The position numbers and the translations under genes were made by a program. The notes beneath the pieces are model-generated. The model was not told where the DNA came from. It searched no databases and saw only the letters and a list, made by a program, of their open reading frames with translations. Below are positions 1 through 10,690 of a DNA stretch of 64,000 nucleotides, in pieces (position 1 is the first letter of the stretch; each line of letters opens with the position of its first letter). This DNA is from Polytrichum commune (lineage: Eukaryota; Streptophyta; Polytrichopsida; Polytrichales; Polytrichaceae): positions 14,074,001 to 14,138,000 of the forward strand of contig OX485804.1 of NCBI GenBank assembly GCA_950295325.1, given 5' to 3'.

Positions 1-481
1 ATGGGCCGCTAAACTTCTATACACCCTCTAAAAAATCTTAAATCTACAAATGTTGGTCACTGAAGGATTAAGACATATTTTTAAGAAAAGGAAGAGGGTT
101 CAACATGCATGAAGAGTTTAATATGTGAACCCCAATTTGAGAAAATGGGAGTAGCTAGTTGTCACATAAGAATCCTACCCACCATGCTCCCTCGACATTT
201 GGGCAAGTTTGTCCTTATTCACACTAGAATGTGGTGGACAAGTGGCCTACATGGAAACTCACCCTTAGAAGCTTGCAAGAGGTGGCAATGTCCCAAGGAT
301 CAAACATGGTCAAGAGAGATGGGTCCCCCTACAGCAATAGCCTCAAACAACTACCTAACCTAAAATAGCATAGGCTCCTTAATTGAAAACCATTCCTTAG
401 ATATTGAAGATTTGAAGTTGAGTACATGAAGTTCAAGTAATACGGTTTTTCAAGTTAATTATGCTGCAATGTGGGTCAACG
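1..481. other. No recognised feature
   Basis: AT-rich unique-looking sequence at the window edge. The only reading frame of note (109-363, +) encodes 84 residues that I do not recognise. I see no repeats shared with the rest of the window here. Confidence 0.4.
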
Positions 482-825
482 AACGGGAGGAACCGACCAC
501 TACACCAATTATCCCAATTAGTGCGTGTTACTATTCGGAGTTCCACAATGCTATAACTATTTAATGAGAATGTAATTTTTTACCAAGCAAAGTCATTTAT
601 GTTTTTTAATATCCATACAAACTATTGAATCTCTATTAGTGCAAATGAAACTCTTGAGTAAGACGTTATTGCTCTATGTAACTTTGAATAGTAACACGCA
701 CTAATTAGGATAATCAATGTAATTACAAATGAACCGATTAAGTTTGAGAAATAACCAATTTAGGAAAATTATAAATCATTTTAGAGGAATTTATTGAATA
801 TACCACAAATTAATGTTGAAAACCT
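482..825. mobile_element. Family A (CCGGTT-rich) short element, interrupted
   Basis: The left part (482-502) has the family A terminus with its GGAACCGACCACTA core. The remainder resumes at 720 with the 'ttacaaatgaaccg..tttgagaaataacc' body seen in all family A copies. It runs to the 'gaggaatttattgaatatacc' segment. The two halves are separated by a 217-bp Stowaway-like insertion at 503-719. The insertion is younger than this copy. Confidence 0.6.
503..719. mobile_element. Stowaway-like MITE (family B relative) inserted in family A copy
   Basis: 217 bp with long inverted termini: the left end CACCAATTATCC and the complement of the right end CATTGATTATCC continue inward into a shared AATTAGTGCGTGTTACTATTC. 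It is flanked by TA on both sides (501-502 and 720-721). It splits a family A element whose uninterrupted form (CCACTAGTTACAAATG) is seen at 63 kb, so TA is the target duplication. TA duplication and terminal type fit non-autonomous Tc1/mariner (Stowaway) elements. No coding potential. Confidence 0.7.
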
Positions 826-2290
826 ACATACATCATGTATTGAGGAGTATTATGCTTGCGTGAGCTCCTCATGGCCATTTTTGTCATAATGTTTTGGAGT
901 TTATTCATTATCAAAGTCAAGATACTTGTTCCCACTAAATGATAATAAAGACTCCCCCCCCCAAAAAATAGAATGACATTGAATACTAAACCTAGAATGG
1001 TTAATAGCCAATCTCTTTTGAACATGTTATGTCTTTCTAATGTTTGTTGGCTCTATCCCATATCATGGGATAAAGGCATTGTGCAGACACCTTTGAATGG
1101 CAATAGGACATGGGTAATGCATGGCATAATGTAATGGATACGGATTGGTGAAGAGGAAGCTCAGTAAAAGCTGAAAAAAATTTCTAATGTAATATGTCAT
1201 ATAATCATATAAACATGGATTATTCCAAACATTCAAAGCCCACATTCCCTTGTTCTTTTATCCTCACGGAACCAAACACCCACCAAGTATAGGTTTCTGA
1301 TCAAGAGAAAGAACCGAATATATATCACCCGCACACCTGACACGATACGGAAAATTGATTGTCATTCTCTCTGGAAGCAAGCGGTGCACTTGTTCGAGCG
1401 GCTCCACTTGGTGGCGATGTTGGCCAATCGAGATCTGTGTCAGAATTGTCGAACCGAAGCATGCAAGAGACGATGAATATGTTAGAAACTGATTTGCAAC
1501 ACTTTGTCCCCGCTTTGTTCAAATGGCCGGGATGCGATACCCCACTTGCTCATGATGTGTTGATAGGTATATGCCCCCCTCCTGCATGCTAAAGTACTTC
1601 ACATATTGTAGGACTTTTATATGTGTATATGTATATAAGGCTGCTGCAGCCTGAGTTTCTCTGACAGTGTTGTCTGGCCGACATCGAACAACCTTGTATG
1701 TTCATCTAGCGGCGTCATGAGTCAGTGTAACTTATATGTGCACTGCCACCTACTTGCTTTTATAATCTCCTGTCATCATACCCACCGGCATTAACACGCA
1801 GCCGTTCAATCCACAGTCTCACTTATGGACAGGCCTTTCAAGAGGTAGGGAAATTTCACATACGTGTATATATAGGATGATAGATAGATAATGAATGAGT
1901 ACACTTACTCGCGGTTCATAATCAAACACCGATACTTGAGTGGAATGTCCAGCAAGGCTTGTAAGTAACTTGATTGTGGACACCAACAAGACACCCGGCA
2001 CGATACAACTGGACTGTGTGCTCAGAAACCATTTGTTATGCCTCACTGTAGAGGCTCGATCGATAGTGAACACACTTCAGGGGAGGTTGTGTGATTTTTT
2101 TGAGAAGAGAGAGGATCTTAGCTTTGACCTCTCGTGTAGCTTTTGCTTCTCAACTCGTCTGATGATTCTGGAACTTGGAACGACTATAATTCTTCATGAT
2201 TCGCAAGTAGTAACTTGATGAGACGATTCCCAGGTGTAATTATGTGGTCACTCTTCTAAATCGGACGCCTAATATGTACCATAGTTACAT
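826..2290. other. Unassigned region with one gene-like reading frame
   Basis: Mixed composition. The frame at 1359-1592 (+) encodes 77 residues with an unbiased, protein-like composition (Ser/Leu-rich start, a central QETMNMLETDLQHF stretch, Trp-Pro-Gly and two Cys). I do not recognise it. No supporting splice-site context, conserved neighbour exon or promoter was found, so no gene is called. A C8 run lies near 955 and a short (TG/TA) stretch near 1620. Confidence 0.3.
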
Positions 2291-2299
2291 GTGGAAACG

Positions 2300-2580
2300 A
2301 GTTGAGTGGTATATGTACAACCTGCATGTTGTTCAGAACGGACTTCGAAAAGATATGGAAAGACATGATGTGTTACAATGAGATCATTGCACTTATGTGA
2401 CCAAAATATAGGAATCACTCTAGGTTCAGTAGTTAACGAAATTCAGAGGGACTGTGTGATCAATTGAAGAGAAAGAAGAAGGTCTTCACTTTGACCAAGC
2501 TGCTTTGACCTCCCGATAACTTTTACATCAGCGAACTTCTTCGTTCGCTGATGTGATTCTGAAACTTGAAGCGATTTGCG
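2300..2580. repeat. Family F dispersed repeat, copy 1
   Basis: Contains the series 'tgttacaatgagat.. / agttaac.. / gtgtgatc..gaagag.. / tcttcactttgac', which recurs in the same order at 18480-18730 and 22880-23110. A diverged partial duplicate of its second half lies just upstream (about 2082-2180). Class unknown, no termini defined. A short perfect hairpin (GCGAAC..GTTCGC) is at about 2533-2549. Confidence 0.45.
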
Positions 2581-3219
2581 CGATGTACAATTGCAATCTA
2601 GACGAGGCGCTTCCCAACATGATCTCACGGTTAAAATTGTCTGTGGAGCTGGAAGTGTCCACTAATGGGCCACATATTAGTAGTAAACCTTAACACCACC
2701 GCAGTCAAAATTGACCCCTGCTCGGTGTCCACCATCGGAACACTGGGTCCTGCATGCATCCGGAAACCACTTTCATGATGACGGGGGTGAATGATCGATG
2801 TGCAAATGAAAGGGTGGAGCGATACAGCCATGTTGCGACGTCGAAGGCACGCAGGAGGGTCGAATTAGCTGACGCAAGGCGCTGCTCTTTAGGGGACACA
2901 AAAGGATAAATCGACTCTTCTCTTGAATGGGTTATATTGCCTGCCCAAAGAGTATTGCCGAAAGCAGGAAGGGCCTTGTAGCAACCGACAAAGCAGTTGG
3001 GGTTGGAAATTATGGGAATCAGAGTCTGCACATGCTGCCTGCCGTCTGTAGCTCTTAGATCATCGACAAGACTCCAAATGGCTCCGGATCATTGTGTCAG
3101 GGCCGAGAGGGGAGCTGTCAGAGATAGCCGACTTTATAACGTGACGCTTTAAACAAAAGGGGAATTGCAACACGACTTATTGGAGAATCATGAAGGCTTG
3201 ATTTGACGACCTACGCCCC
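2581..3219. other. Unassigned, higher-GC stretch
   Basis: Slightly GC-richer than its surroundings. The longest frame is 2705-3031 (- strand, 108 residues), unrecognised and overlapped by a second frame. I see no repeat relationship with the rest of the window and no gene signals. Confidence 0.25.
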
Positions 3220-3800
3220 TTCCTACTTTACACTAGTGCTGGAGATGAAAACTTCCTGAATTTGCAGTTTTGGGGAGTTTGGTAGATACTTGGGTTTGAC
3301 AAGCTAGTTTCATCCATGATGTGAAACCAAATTCTATTGAGAGCTTAGATCTTGCTGTGAATAGTATAGTTTGAGTACGCTCAAAGTGGTGATCATGCTC
3401 AAAGTGGTGATCATGCTCAAAGTGAGGTGGTCAAGGGGGGATTTTGCGACAAGCCAAGAATGCTTAGACCCCCGTGGGCCAAACGAGAACTCCAGAATTC
3501 GAAATCTCAACAGTCTTAATTAATCAAGAGACCGTCGTGAGGTAGTTGTGGGGTTTGACCAAGAGCTTCGTCAAAAATGACCGAGAGCTTGTCATCCTCA
3601 TTCCACGTTCAAGCCGCCATCTAGAAGTATTGTAAGTTGGGTGAAAAGATGACGCTCTCAAGTTGAGAGCTCTAATGTAAAGTGGACTTGAGTAAGAGGG
3701 ACTTTCCTTGTCTTCAAGCTCTCAACCTCTCTAGAAGTGTAAAGGGGAGCCTAAGCTTTGTTGCAGTTACAAGGAAACTCAAAAGTCTTCTACAATATGA
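3220..3800 (-). repeat. Family G dispersed repeat, inverted relative of 11180-11930
   Basis: The complement of this interval shares ordered blocks with 11180-11930. Examples are the 'caagt.ta.caaa..ccccaaaa.tgcaa' end, the 'cactttacatt.gagctctcaact' core and repeated 'gagagctt..' motifs. Divergence is high. No terminal repeats or target duplications could be defined, so the class is unknown. Confidence 0.4.
3379..3425. repeat. 18-bp tandem repeat, about 2.6 copies
   Basis: The unit GCTCAAAGTGGTGATCAT is repeated twice exactly, followed by a partial third copy. It lies inside the family G repeat. Confidence 0.9.
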
Positions 3801-4823
3801 TTGGACGTGTGAGCGCCGCTGACCATGATCGATAGAGATCATTGAGCTAAGGTTAAGGCTCGAATTACGAGGAGGCGCACCTAGCACATGATCATGTACT
3901 ACCCGTCCATATACTTATATCTTATATCTCTACAAGTTTGTCTGTCTCCACGTCCACTGGCCTGCAACCCTAATTCTGCAAGTACTCACTCAGGGTGATC
4001 TATACGAATGATCCTGTTCGCAGCTACAAACCTGCACACCAAACAAAAGTTTGTCAATTTACGACAACACAATCATCCACCCTATGAGCACTGACAACTA
4101 TAATATGCATATACATCAAGCTCTAAAGAATAACGCTGCTTATTGCAAACCGTAGCATCGTACTGGGGGGTTGGAAACCGGTTTTGTTGAATTATGTGAC
4201 TGACACCCAGTGCACACTTTCAATCATCCATTTGTAGTGACTGAGCCAACATTGTTCGGCGCTGCTGGGGCCCAATCTCCAGTCCTAGCCTGCAGGTAGA
4301 CGGCCCACCTCTTTCTCTCTCTCTCAAAGCTCTCTCATCGAGGGATTTCGTTTTCCAACACCTGCCATCTGGGTGCGGTAAAAACATGCGCCACGTTAAA
4401 ATAACTTCATTAGACTGATTTGGGATCTCTCTAGGCGTTGATTTGTTTTCAATAGTTCATAACATAACATTACTTAGTTGATGAGTTTTGTTCATGGGTC
4501 CCGCAGTAGATTCGAGAATAAATGCTCTGGATGTTGGAATCCCACCGCTTCAAACTAAACATGAAGTCAAGAGTCAGGACAACTAAACACAACTCATCGG
4601 CTCATTAATATTATGTCCTCCTAGGCTCTGCAAAAGAATTAACATTTTCACCCCCTCCCCCCCTACATTGATATGTGTTGTGAAGGTTTACCTCTCATCG
4701 TTCGGGTTAGGTTTCTTGACACCCACCAAGGGGGACAGCGAAAACTTTGATAACTATGTAACACTGAAAGAAAAAGTATTTATACGTGTATGTATATAAA
4801 CAAAACGAACTAACCACGCCAAC
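3801..4823. other. No gene seen
   Basis: No coding signal. Pyrimidine-rich tracts lie near 4310-4330 and 4650-4665. A weak inverted pair around 4480-4620 (tgatgag..ctcatcg) is too diverged to call as an element. Confidence 0.35.
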
Positions 4824-6297
4824 AGGGCCGGGGATTCGTGGCACTCATGTATTTTCATTAGTGAGAGTTCATTCATCTTTGCAGATGAGATGAACCACTT
4901 TAGACACTACCTCACGTTGTCGGCTCCTTGTCTCAAGGGTTTCAAAAATACCAAGTTTTAGTAGTTTTAAATGATCCTAGTCTAATCTAATACTTAAGGC
5001 AATAATGCAAAGGGGGTTAGATAAAATAAAAATGCCTCATATAGAAACAAGTGGGTGCATCATGCGTTGCCAACCTATGATTACTAGTCCGGTTATTTTT
5101 AAGAAATTAATATAGGCGGACATTTTATACCCCCTCACGAACTTTCGGGGGTGTCAAATCCGGGCTAGGGCAACCCTATAAAGAAATTTCTGAACCCAAT
5201 CGAAAATTGTTGCCCATCCTGCCCAACTTCGAAAAAAAACATTGCCCTTGCATTCTTGAAGGCCGCTTGACTACAAATCCCATATTGAGTGCACTTCACT
5301 TCAAGGTTTAAAATCCAATATATATATATGTGTGTGCACTTCCAATTAGTAAATAAGCAATTGATTGGGATTTCATTCCGGAAGTGAAACCATCAATGAG
5401 ACACGTAATTAACTTGGAGGTCAAAAACATTACAAAATCCTCATTGACATTGAGGTTATAATTTTGTGACTTAAAACTATCTTTGTCATCCTAATGATAG
5501 ATTAGTGCAAGTGTTCATAAAATGACCAAAATGAAACAATGAACGTAGAATATAAAACATACAACAAAAAAATTATATAAAAATTAATCATATTTTTTAG
5601 GTGATATAATATGAGGTATAAATAAATGGTATGTTATTTGGAATTAGACTTGTGGGACAACGTTATGGATGGGGTATACTCAGAAAATCATAAGTTTCTG
5701 ACTATAGCCTATCTGAAATATTGTAATTATATTTTATCCTCATCAAATATTCTATTATCTTTAAAATCACATGGTGTATATTAGTTATTTCAAATAAATT
5801 TTACTATATTATTACTATTATTATTATGAATTTAATTTTTAGTTCTTGAACCAATTTACCATAAGTTGATATATATTATTTTGACATATTACAAATTTTT
5901 GAGCAATCACACCCGTGCAAAATAAATGAATTATGAACAAAAAAGTGTTTATGACAAAAACACATCATTATTATATATTGCGCACGTTGATATCTTGCGA
6001 TATTTATCAAAATAACCATGTGGAATTCAAAGCCACATCATGGCCTTGGAAACAACTTATGGGAGGTTAGAAAATAAACTTAGAGCATTCCAATCCCATA
6101 TCGTTGCCTCTTGCCAATTAATTGATATTTACAAAATAGCTAGTAGTTCACAATAGCTATGAGGGAGAAAACAGGTCTGACATGCCAACTCGGAGGCGTT
6201 TCACTAAAGTAAGCTCCATCCATCCAAGCTTCTTGATGGACTCATCTAATTTTCGTTACCAGGAGACTTTACTTGAGTGCCACGAATCCCCGACCCT
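4824..6297. mobile_element. Inverted-repeat element of about 1.47 kb, superfamily unknown
   Basis: The left end AGGGCCGGGGATTCGTGGCA is matched by the complement of the right end AGGGTCGGGGATTCGTGGCA, followed by CTCA on both sides. Looser inverted similarity continues for roughly 80 bp inward (both arms include 'gatgag' and end near 'actttag'). The interior is AT-rich and non-coding, and it contains a single arm of the foldback family (5116-5508). No clear target duplication was found. Confidence 0.55.
5116..5508 (+). mobile_element. Solo arm of the foldback (MULE-like) family
   Basis: Matches the left arm of the complete palindromic element at 12500-13397 in order. Shared parts are the C-rich terminus with GGGGGTGTC, the 'cattgcccttgcattc.tgaaggccgcttgactacaaatccc' block, 'agtgcacttcac', and 'aagcaattgattgggatttcatt'. 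It also ends with the 'gaggttataatttt.tgactta' segment. No opposite arm is detectable within the next kilobase, so it is a half element or a degraded copy. Confidence 0.6.
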
Positions 6298-6675
6298 AAA
6301 ACAGGTTGAGAAACTACACATTAATCTAGTAATTAAGTTTGATTTGGGATGAATGGAACATGTGAACCTACAGGCTAGGGGTGGGTTTTATAACCCCCTT
6401 TGCCCTCGGTAGGTGTGGAGGACCGATTCGCAAGCATTCATGAGCAAATAAAACGTTCTATGCTTACCCACATGGGCCCCAACATTGTATAGCTTCTGAC
6501 ATGAAGATATTCATATATACATGCTATGTGTGATGAATATATATATATATATTAGCAAATCGGTGCCAGACCTTCAAGCAAGTGATTTGCCATCAAGAGA
6601 GAGAGGTCAACTATGTAGTCAAACCAAGGCACCGGCCGTGAGAGAAGTATATATCAATGTAGATTTTTGATTCAA
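6298..6675. other. No gene seen; (AT)n tract
   Basis: Non-coding interval between two elements. It has an (AT)n run at about 6537-6553 and a 'ggcaccggccgtgagag' GC-richer patch at about 6628-6645. Nothing else can be supported. Confidence 0.35.
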
Positions 6676-6677
6676 TA

Positions 6678-8023
6678 CCGTACGTTAAGGGCAGCTTCGG
6701 CGCTCTTTTGCCGAATAATTATTAAAAGTAAAAAAACAGTTTTCCGCGGCAAAAAAAAAATTACTAAAAATTTTGGCATTTTAAATAGTTTAATAATGCA
6801 ATTTCGGCATACATCCAAGAAGTTATTATCTAACGGTAAACAAGGATGTTTATTCACGATTTCACAATTTGTGTGAAGAGTTTTACAAAAGATGTAAATC
6901 TTTCACGATTTTGTGAAGAATTGAGAATGCTCTGTGCTTTATACAAGTAGAGTGGAGTTGTGTTCAACAATGCATATGGGATATGTAAAGTTTGAGGTGA
7001 AGCACCTAGTTAGACTTCATTTTTATAACACGCATAACTTTTGCATAGAGTCTTCAAATGACATAAAATTTGTTGGAGGTGAAAGATTACTTGATTTCTA
7101 AACTTTTCTTAGAGCAACAAAATTCCAAAAAAGTTGATCTTCTATGCACAAATGAGCTCCGAAAAACTGTTATGAACGCATTTTAATTTTTTGATCTTTA
7201 CACGGCTGCAATGTTTTGTCCATATCTTTTGCATAAAGACTTATTTTGACACAAAACTTGTTGGAGGTGGAAGATTACTTGATTTCTAAACTTTTCATAG
7301 AGCAACAAAATTCCAAAAAAGTTGATCTTCTATGCACAAATGAGCTCCGAAAAACTGTTATGAACGCATTTTAATTTTTTGATCTTTACACGGCCGCAAT
7401 GTTTTGTCCATATCTTTCGCATAAAGACTTATTTTGACACAAAACTTGTTGGAGGTGGAAGATTACTTGATTTCTAAACTTTTCATAGAGCAACAAAATT
7501 CCAAAAAAGTTGATCTTCTATGCACAAATGAGCTCCGAAAAACTGTTATGAACGCATTTTAATTTTTTGATCTTTACACAGCTGCAATGTTTTGTCCATA
7601 TCTTTTGCATAAAGATTTATTTTGACACAAAACTTGTTGGGGGTGGAAGATTACTTGATTTCTCAACTTTTGTTAGTTGGACAAAATTCTATAAAACTTC
7701 ATCTTCTATGCTCAATTGGACTCCAAAAAATTGTGTACAACACATCTGAAAAGCCTCACTTAGAGTCTTGCTACTTCTTAACCCATATTCTTTGTGGACT
7801 AGTGTAAGTGAGCTTGATTACAAAAGGAGCACCTTCTCTCCATCAGAATTCATATATGCTTCCAGTGTAAGTAAAATTCTAGTGAGAAGTTAAAATTTCT
7901 TACTTTTCGGCAATTTTGAAAATTAATTAATTTTATATTCGGCAAAAAATGTCAATAATTTTCCAAAATTTTCGGCGTCTATTTTTAGAATTATTTTGTG
8001 CCGAAGCTGCCCTTAAAGTACGG
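6678..8023 (+). mobile_element. TA-flanked inverted-repeat element with internal 188-bp tandem array, copy 1
   Basis: 1346 bp. The left end CCGTACGTTAAGGGCAGCTT matches the complement of the right end CCGTACTTTAAGGGCAGCTT, followed by CGGC on both sides (about 24 bp, one mismatch). TA flanks both ends (6676-6677, 8024-8025), consistent with a Tc1/mariner-type target duplication. The motif TTCGGC/GCCGAA occurs several times within about 150 bp of each end, a pattern often seen for transposase-binding subterminal repeats. The middle is a 188-bp tandem array. No transposase is encoded; the 60-70-residue frames it contains are incidental. A near-identical copy in opposite orientation is at 30426-31583. 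Confidence 0.75.
7071..7800 (+). repeat. 188-bp tandem array, three units plus a diverged fourth
   Basis: Units start with TGTTGGAGGTG at 7071, 7259, 7447 and, diverged as TGTTGGGGGTG, at 7635. The spacing is exactly 188 bp each time. Units 2 and 3 are almost identical; unit 1 has a few differences and unit 4 decays after about 120 bp. Each unit includes 'gagctccgaaaaactgtta' and 'ctttacacggc.gcaatg'. Confidence 0.9.
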
Positions 8024-8025
8024 TA

Positions 8026-8770
8026 GGTAAGTCAATTAGGGCAACTAGAGAATATGGCATGTGACCTAGCTACTTCAAGATATTCAAGAAGGTCATGATT
8101 CTAATTAACATGCATGGCACATCAATTCTAGTGCTACATCGAGGGTTTTCTATTCTTCAATCTAGCTCATTATTAAATGGGTCTTTAGGTGTATTAATTT
8201 ATTTGGAGGATTTAAGTTGTAATTAAGTAAATCTAGAGATATTTTCAAACTCTTGATTTTTTTGGTTGTGTCAATTTCATCGTACTGTAGGATCCTACAA
8301 TACAATTATGGTACACCTAAATTCTATGGAAGATGTGTGGATCTTTAGTGGCTACTTGAATGTTATGCTATTAAAATATGATGGAAATAATCAAACCCTT
8401 TTTTAAAATGTTAACTAGAAATAGATAAATGTTGAATAGCGAAAGTACAATCAAAACAACTTCTATCATTGTCAACTCTACACATTCTACATAATCTACA
8501 TATTATCACAGTATTTGTGTATTTTTGCCAAAGTTTTGCAAGTTTTGACATTTGACACACAAAAAATTGCACATCGATTGACACACACAATTTAATAATT
8601 GACATGTAGTGTGACTTATGAAGAGAAAAAACCACACGTCAATTAACACATTAGAAATTGAAATAACACGTACTACTAGGCATGCGACATCAAGGTGACA
8701 ACCTAGAGAGAAAAAATGTACATGTCCATTGACACTTTGGATTTGAAGTTGAACATCAAATGAAAGTTGT
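8026..8770. other. No gene seen
   Basis: AT-rich interval without recognisable repeats from the window and without coding signal. The frame on the - strand at 8411-8635 is not recognised. Confidence 0.35.
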
Positions 8771-8780
8771 CAACCCTAAA

Positions 8781-9061
8781 CACACACACACACACACACA
8801 CACCCGTCCCCCACATGGAGGCCCCACCGGCCCATCCATCTGGGGCCCAACTAGCTTGGCCAATACCCCCCCCCCCCTCACATGCCCATCCAAGGTGGAT
8901 GGGACAGGGTCCCCGGTAGCCTTGGCTAGCTAGATGCAACACCTACCACAGGGCTACTGGGGACCTTGTCCTATCCGTCCTAGATGGGCACCCCCAGTTG
9001 TTGGGGGTCCGCACTGTCCGGGCCGGTGTGGCCCCCATATCACACACACACACACACACAA
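8781..9061. mobile_element. Foldback element inside a (CA)n microsatellite
   Basis: A (CA)n run at 8781-8803 and another at 9041-9061 flank a GC-rich near-palindrome (about 8806-9040). The left arm ATGGAGGCCCCACCGGCCC matches the complement of the right arm ATGGGGGCCACACCGGCCC. Toward the centre ATGGGACAGGGTCCCCGGTA faces the complement of TACTGGGGACCTTGTCCTAT. The symmetry axis is near 8930. The simplest reading is a foldback MITE that landed in one CA repeat and split it, making the duplicated target invisible inside the repeat. Confidence 0.6.
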
Positions 9062-9229
9062 CTCCGTGGGCAACTTAGACATAATATAACATGAGAGAAA
9101 AAACTTCAAAGGAGAGTTGACAAAGACAAGTAACATAATAATAATAATGAGCGAATCGCACTAGTTTGGTCACTCCCAACAGAGCTAGAATGAACCAACC
9201 CGTACACTAGTTCCTTGGAGACAAGGGTT

Positions 9230-9850
9230 TAGGCATCCAACGAGGAACGGCCAAATCCTCCCAACAGCTGCAGCAACAAGGGCGGGGGGGTAAGTACTTG
9301 ATTAGTAACATACTAATACCTTACTAGTAGTTAGTGACTCGTCACTCCTAAAGCTAGCAGTAGGCGAAGCAGCCAGTCCCTACGCCTGGCTGTCTCCCTC
9401 GGTCGCTCACTCGCTCCCTTTATTGGCTGGCGCGGGTGTCAGCTGATTGGGAGGGGCCACGCTCGTCATTAGTGGCGTATTAGTCAGTTGGCAGCGCCAA
9501 TCTTGTAAGCTTAACTTCCTGACTGACACAAGGGGAAGTTTGTTCCACCAATCCAGGCAGCCGCCCAATAGTCAGTCTCCATGCACAACCTCCTTCCCTT
9601 TACTTTGGCCCCCACCTCCTGCTCTCTCTTCTGACCCTTGTCCCTACCCCAGTGCGGCTGGCTACGTGGAGGAGATTAGTGACTCTTAAGGGCCGGCTTA
9701 TTAGTCAGAGCGGCTACTAAACGGGCAGGATTAGTCAGTCATTTAGTCAGTCAGTCAGTGGGCATGACCTGAGTGTTTTTTACTTGACTGGGTGATTAGT
9801 CAGGTAACTAATTAATCAGCTTGCAGGCATCGATTTGTCCGGGGCCATAT
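9230..9850. other. GC-rich block with clustered TTAGTCA/TTAGTGA motifs
   Basis: Clearly GC-richer than its surroundings, with CpGs and many GGC/GCC words. TTAGTCA or TTAGTGA occurs about eight times, for example near 9332, 9662, 9700, 9731, 9744 and 9794. (TCAG)n runs lie near 9733-9761. The + frame at 9447-9689 is proline/serine-rich and not recognised. It could be a diverged element, a regulatory block or a relic; I cannot decide. Confidence 0.35.
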
Positions 9851-10344
9851 ATACATTGGTGGGCGGTCATTGGTTGAGATCCTCGTGTTTTTTCCCGACT
9901 CCGGCCGGTTACATGTGCAGAGTGTTTCAGCTTTTCTTCACTAAGGTAGAAAAAATACCATAACCCATGAAAATAAGGTGATTCGTTCGCATTCAAGATC
10001 TGGTCTGACGATCATGAGATCATTTCCCAAGGTAGACGATCGAGGAGGATTCATGATGAAGAATGCAAGTTGTTTCATATTTTCTTGCCCTATACAAAGC
10101 ATGCTACAATTTTTCAAAGTGGAAAGTTGGTCCAAACCCCTGCTGGTTCACTAGATTCTCCCTACACCGAACACGGCAATCCGCATTTCCATACGGAACA
10201 TCGCCTAAATCGGTTACCTCATGAATACATTAACATTTGACTCCCATTGGCTACACTAAATGTGCATGCATTGAAGTTGCCGCCGAGCCATGATCGGTTT
10301 TAGAAATGGCACTTTGCCATTATGACGGCAGTCTAGTGCACGGC
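9851..10344. other. No gene seen
   Basis: Non-coding, no window repeats identified apart from small patches. The short direct repeat 'cggcagtctag' occurs twice at about 10326-10352. Confidence 0.35.
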
Positions 10345-10595
10345 AGTCTAGAGGGTGGTTAACGGGTTATGGTATTTCTTCCTTAGTTGGAGGCGTGTTC
10401 TCGAAACTCCTCTAAAACGATCGGTAAATCTCCTTAAGTCGTTGACTTCAACCGGTTGTTTTTCAAACTAAGCCAATTCGTATGTAACTAATGCTTTTTG
10501 GCGTACAACTAGTGTGGGTTACCGTTTTGGTGTTACGCATTGCTATTAACGTTTTACCGAGCGTATCGTTTCTTACCCAAACAACATAAGTACAT
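10345..10595. mobile_element. Family A element, long variant
   Basis: Carries the family A body ('cctctaaaacgatcggtaa', 'acttcaaccggttgttt', 'cgtatgtaactaa') and then an extra 3' part. That part is 'gtgtgggttacc.ttt.g..gtt' then 'cgagcgtatcgtttcttacc' and 'caaacaacataag'. The same extra part follows the family A copy at 23150-23430, so this is an older or longer subfamily. Confidence 0.5.
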
Positions 10596-10690
10596 TGAAC
10601 ATGGTGTTTAGTGTCATGTGGTATTTAGTGTCACTATGGTAAATTTTTGGATGACGCTTCTTATGAACAAGTGAACGAATATCGTATGTA
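10596..10690. mobile_element. Fragment of family C Stowaway-like element
   Basis: The segment 'gtatttagtgtcactatgg' then 'ttttggatgacgcttctta' with 'gaacaagtgaac' closely matches part of the family C copy at 43063-43435. Only one end is present. Confidence 0.5.

Noticed and set aside
5100-6310. LTR retrotransposon
   Set aside because: I looked for direct long terminal repeats, primer-binding sites and gag/pol motifs here and elsewhere in the window and found none; the paired sequences are inverted, not direct.
7071-7800. CRISPR-like array
   Set aside because: Direct tandem repeats of 188 bp without unique spacers, in a plant genome, inside a transposon.
7567-7807. Two frames of 60-61 residues with exact duplicates at 30642-30882
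   Set aside because: Identity reflects two recent copies of the same transposable element; frames on other strands are equally conserved. No start context or domain.
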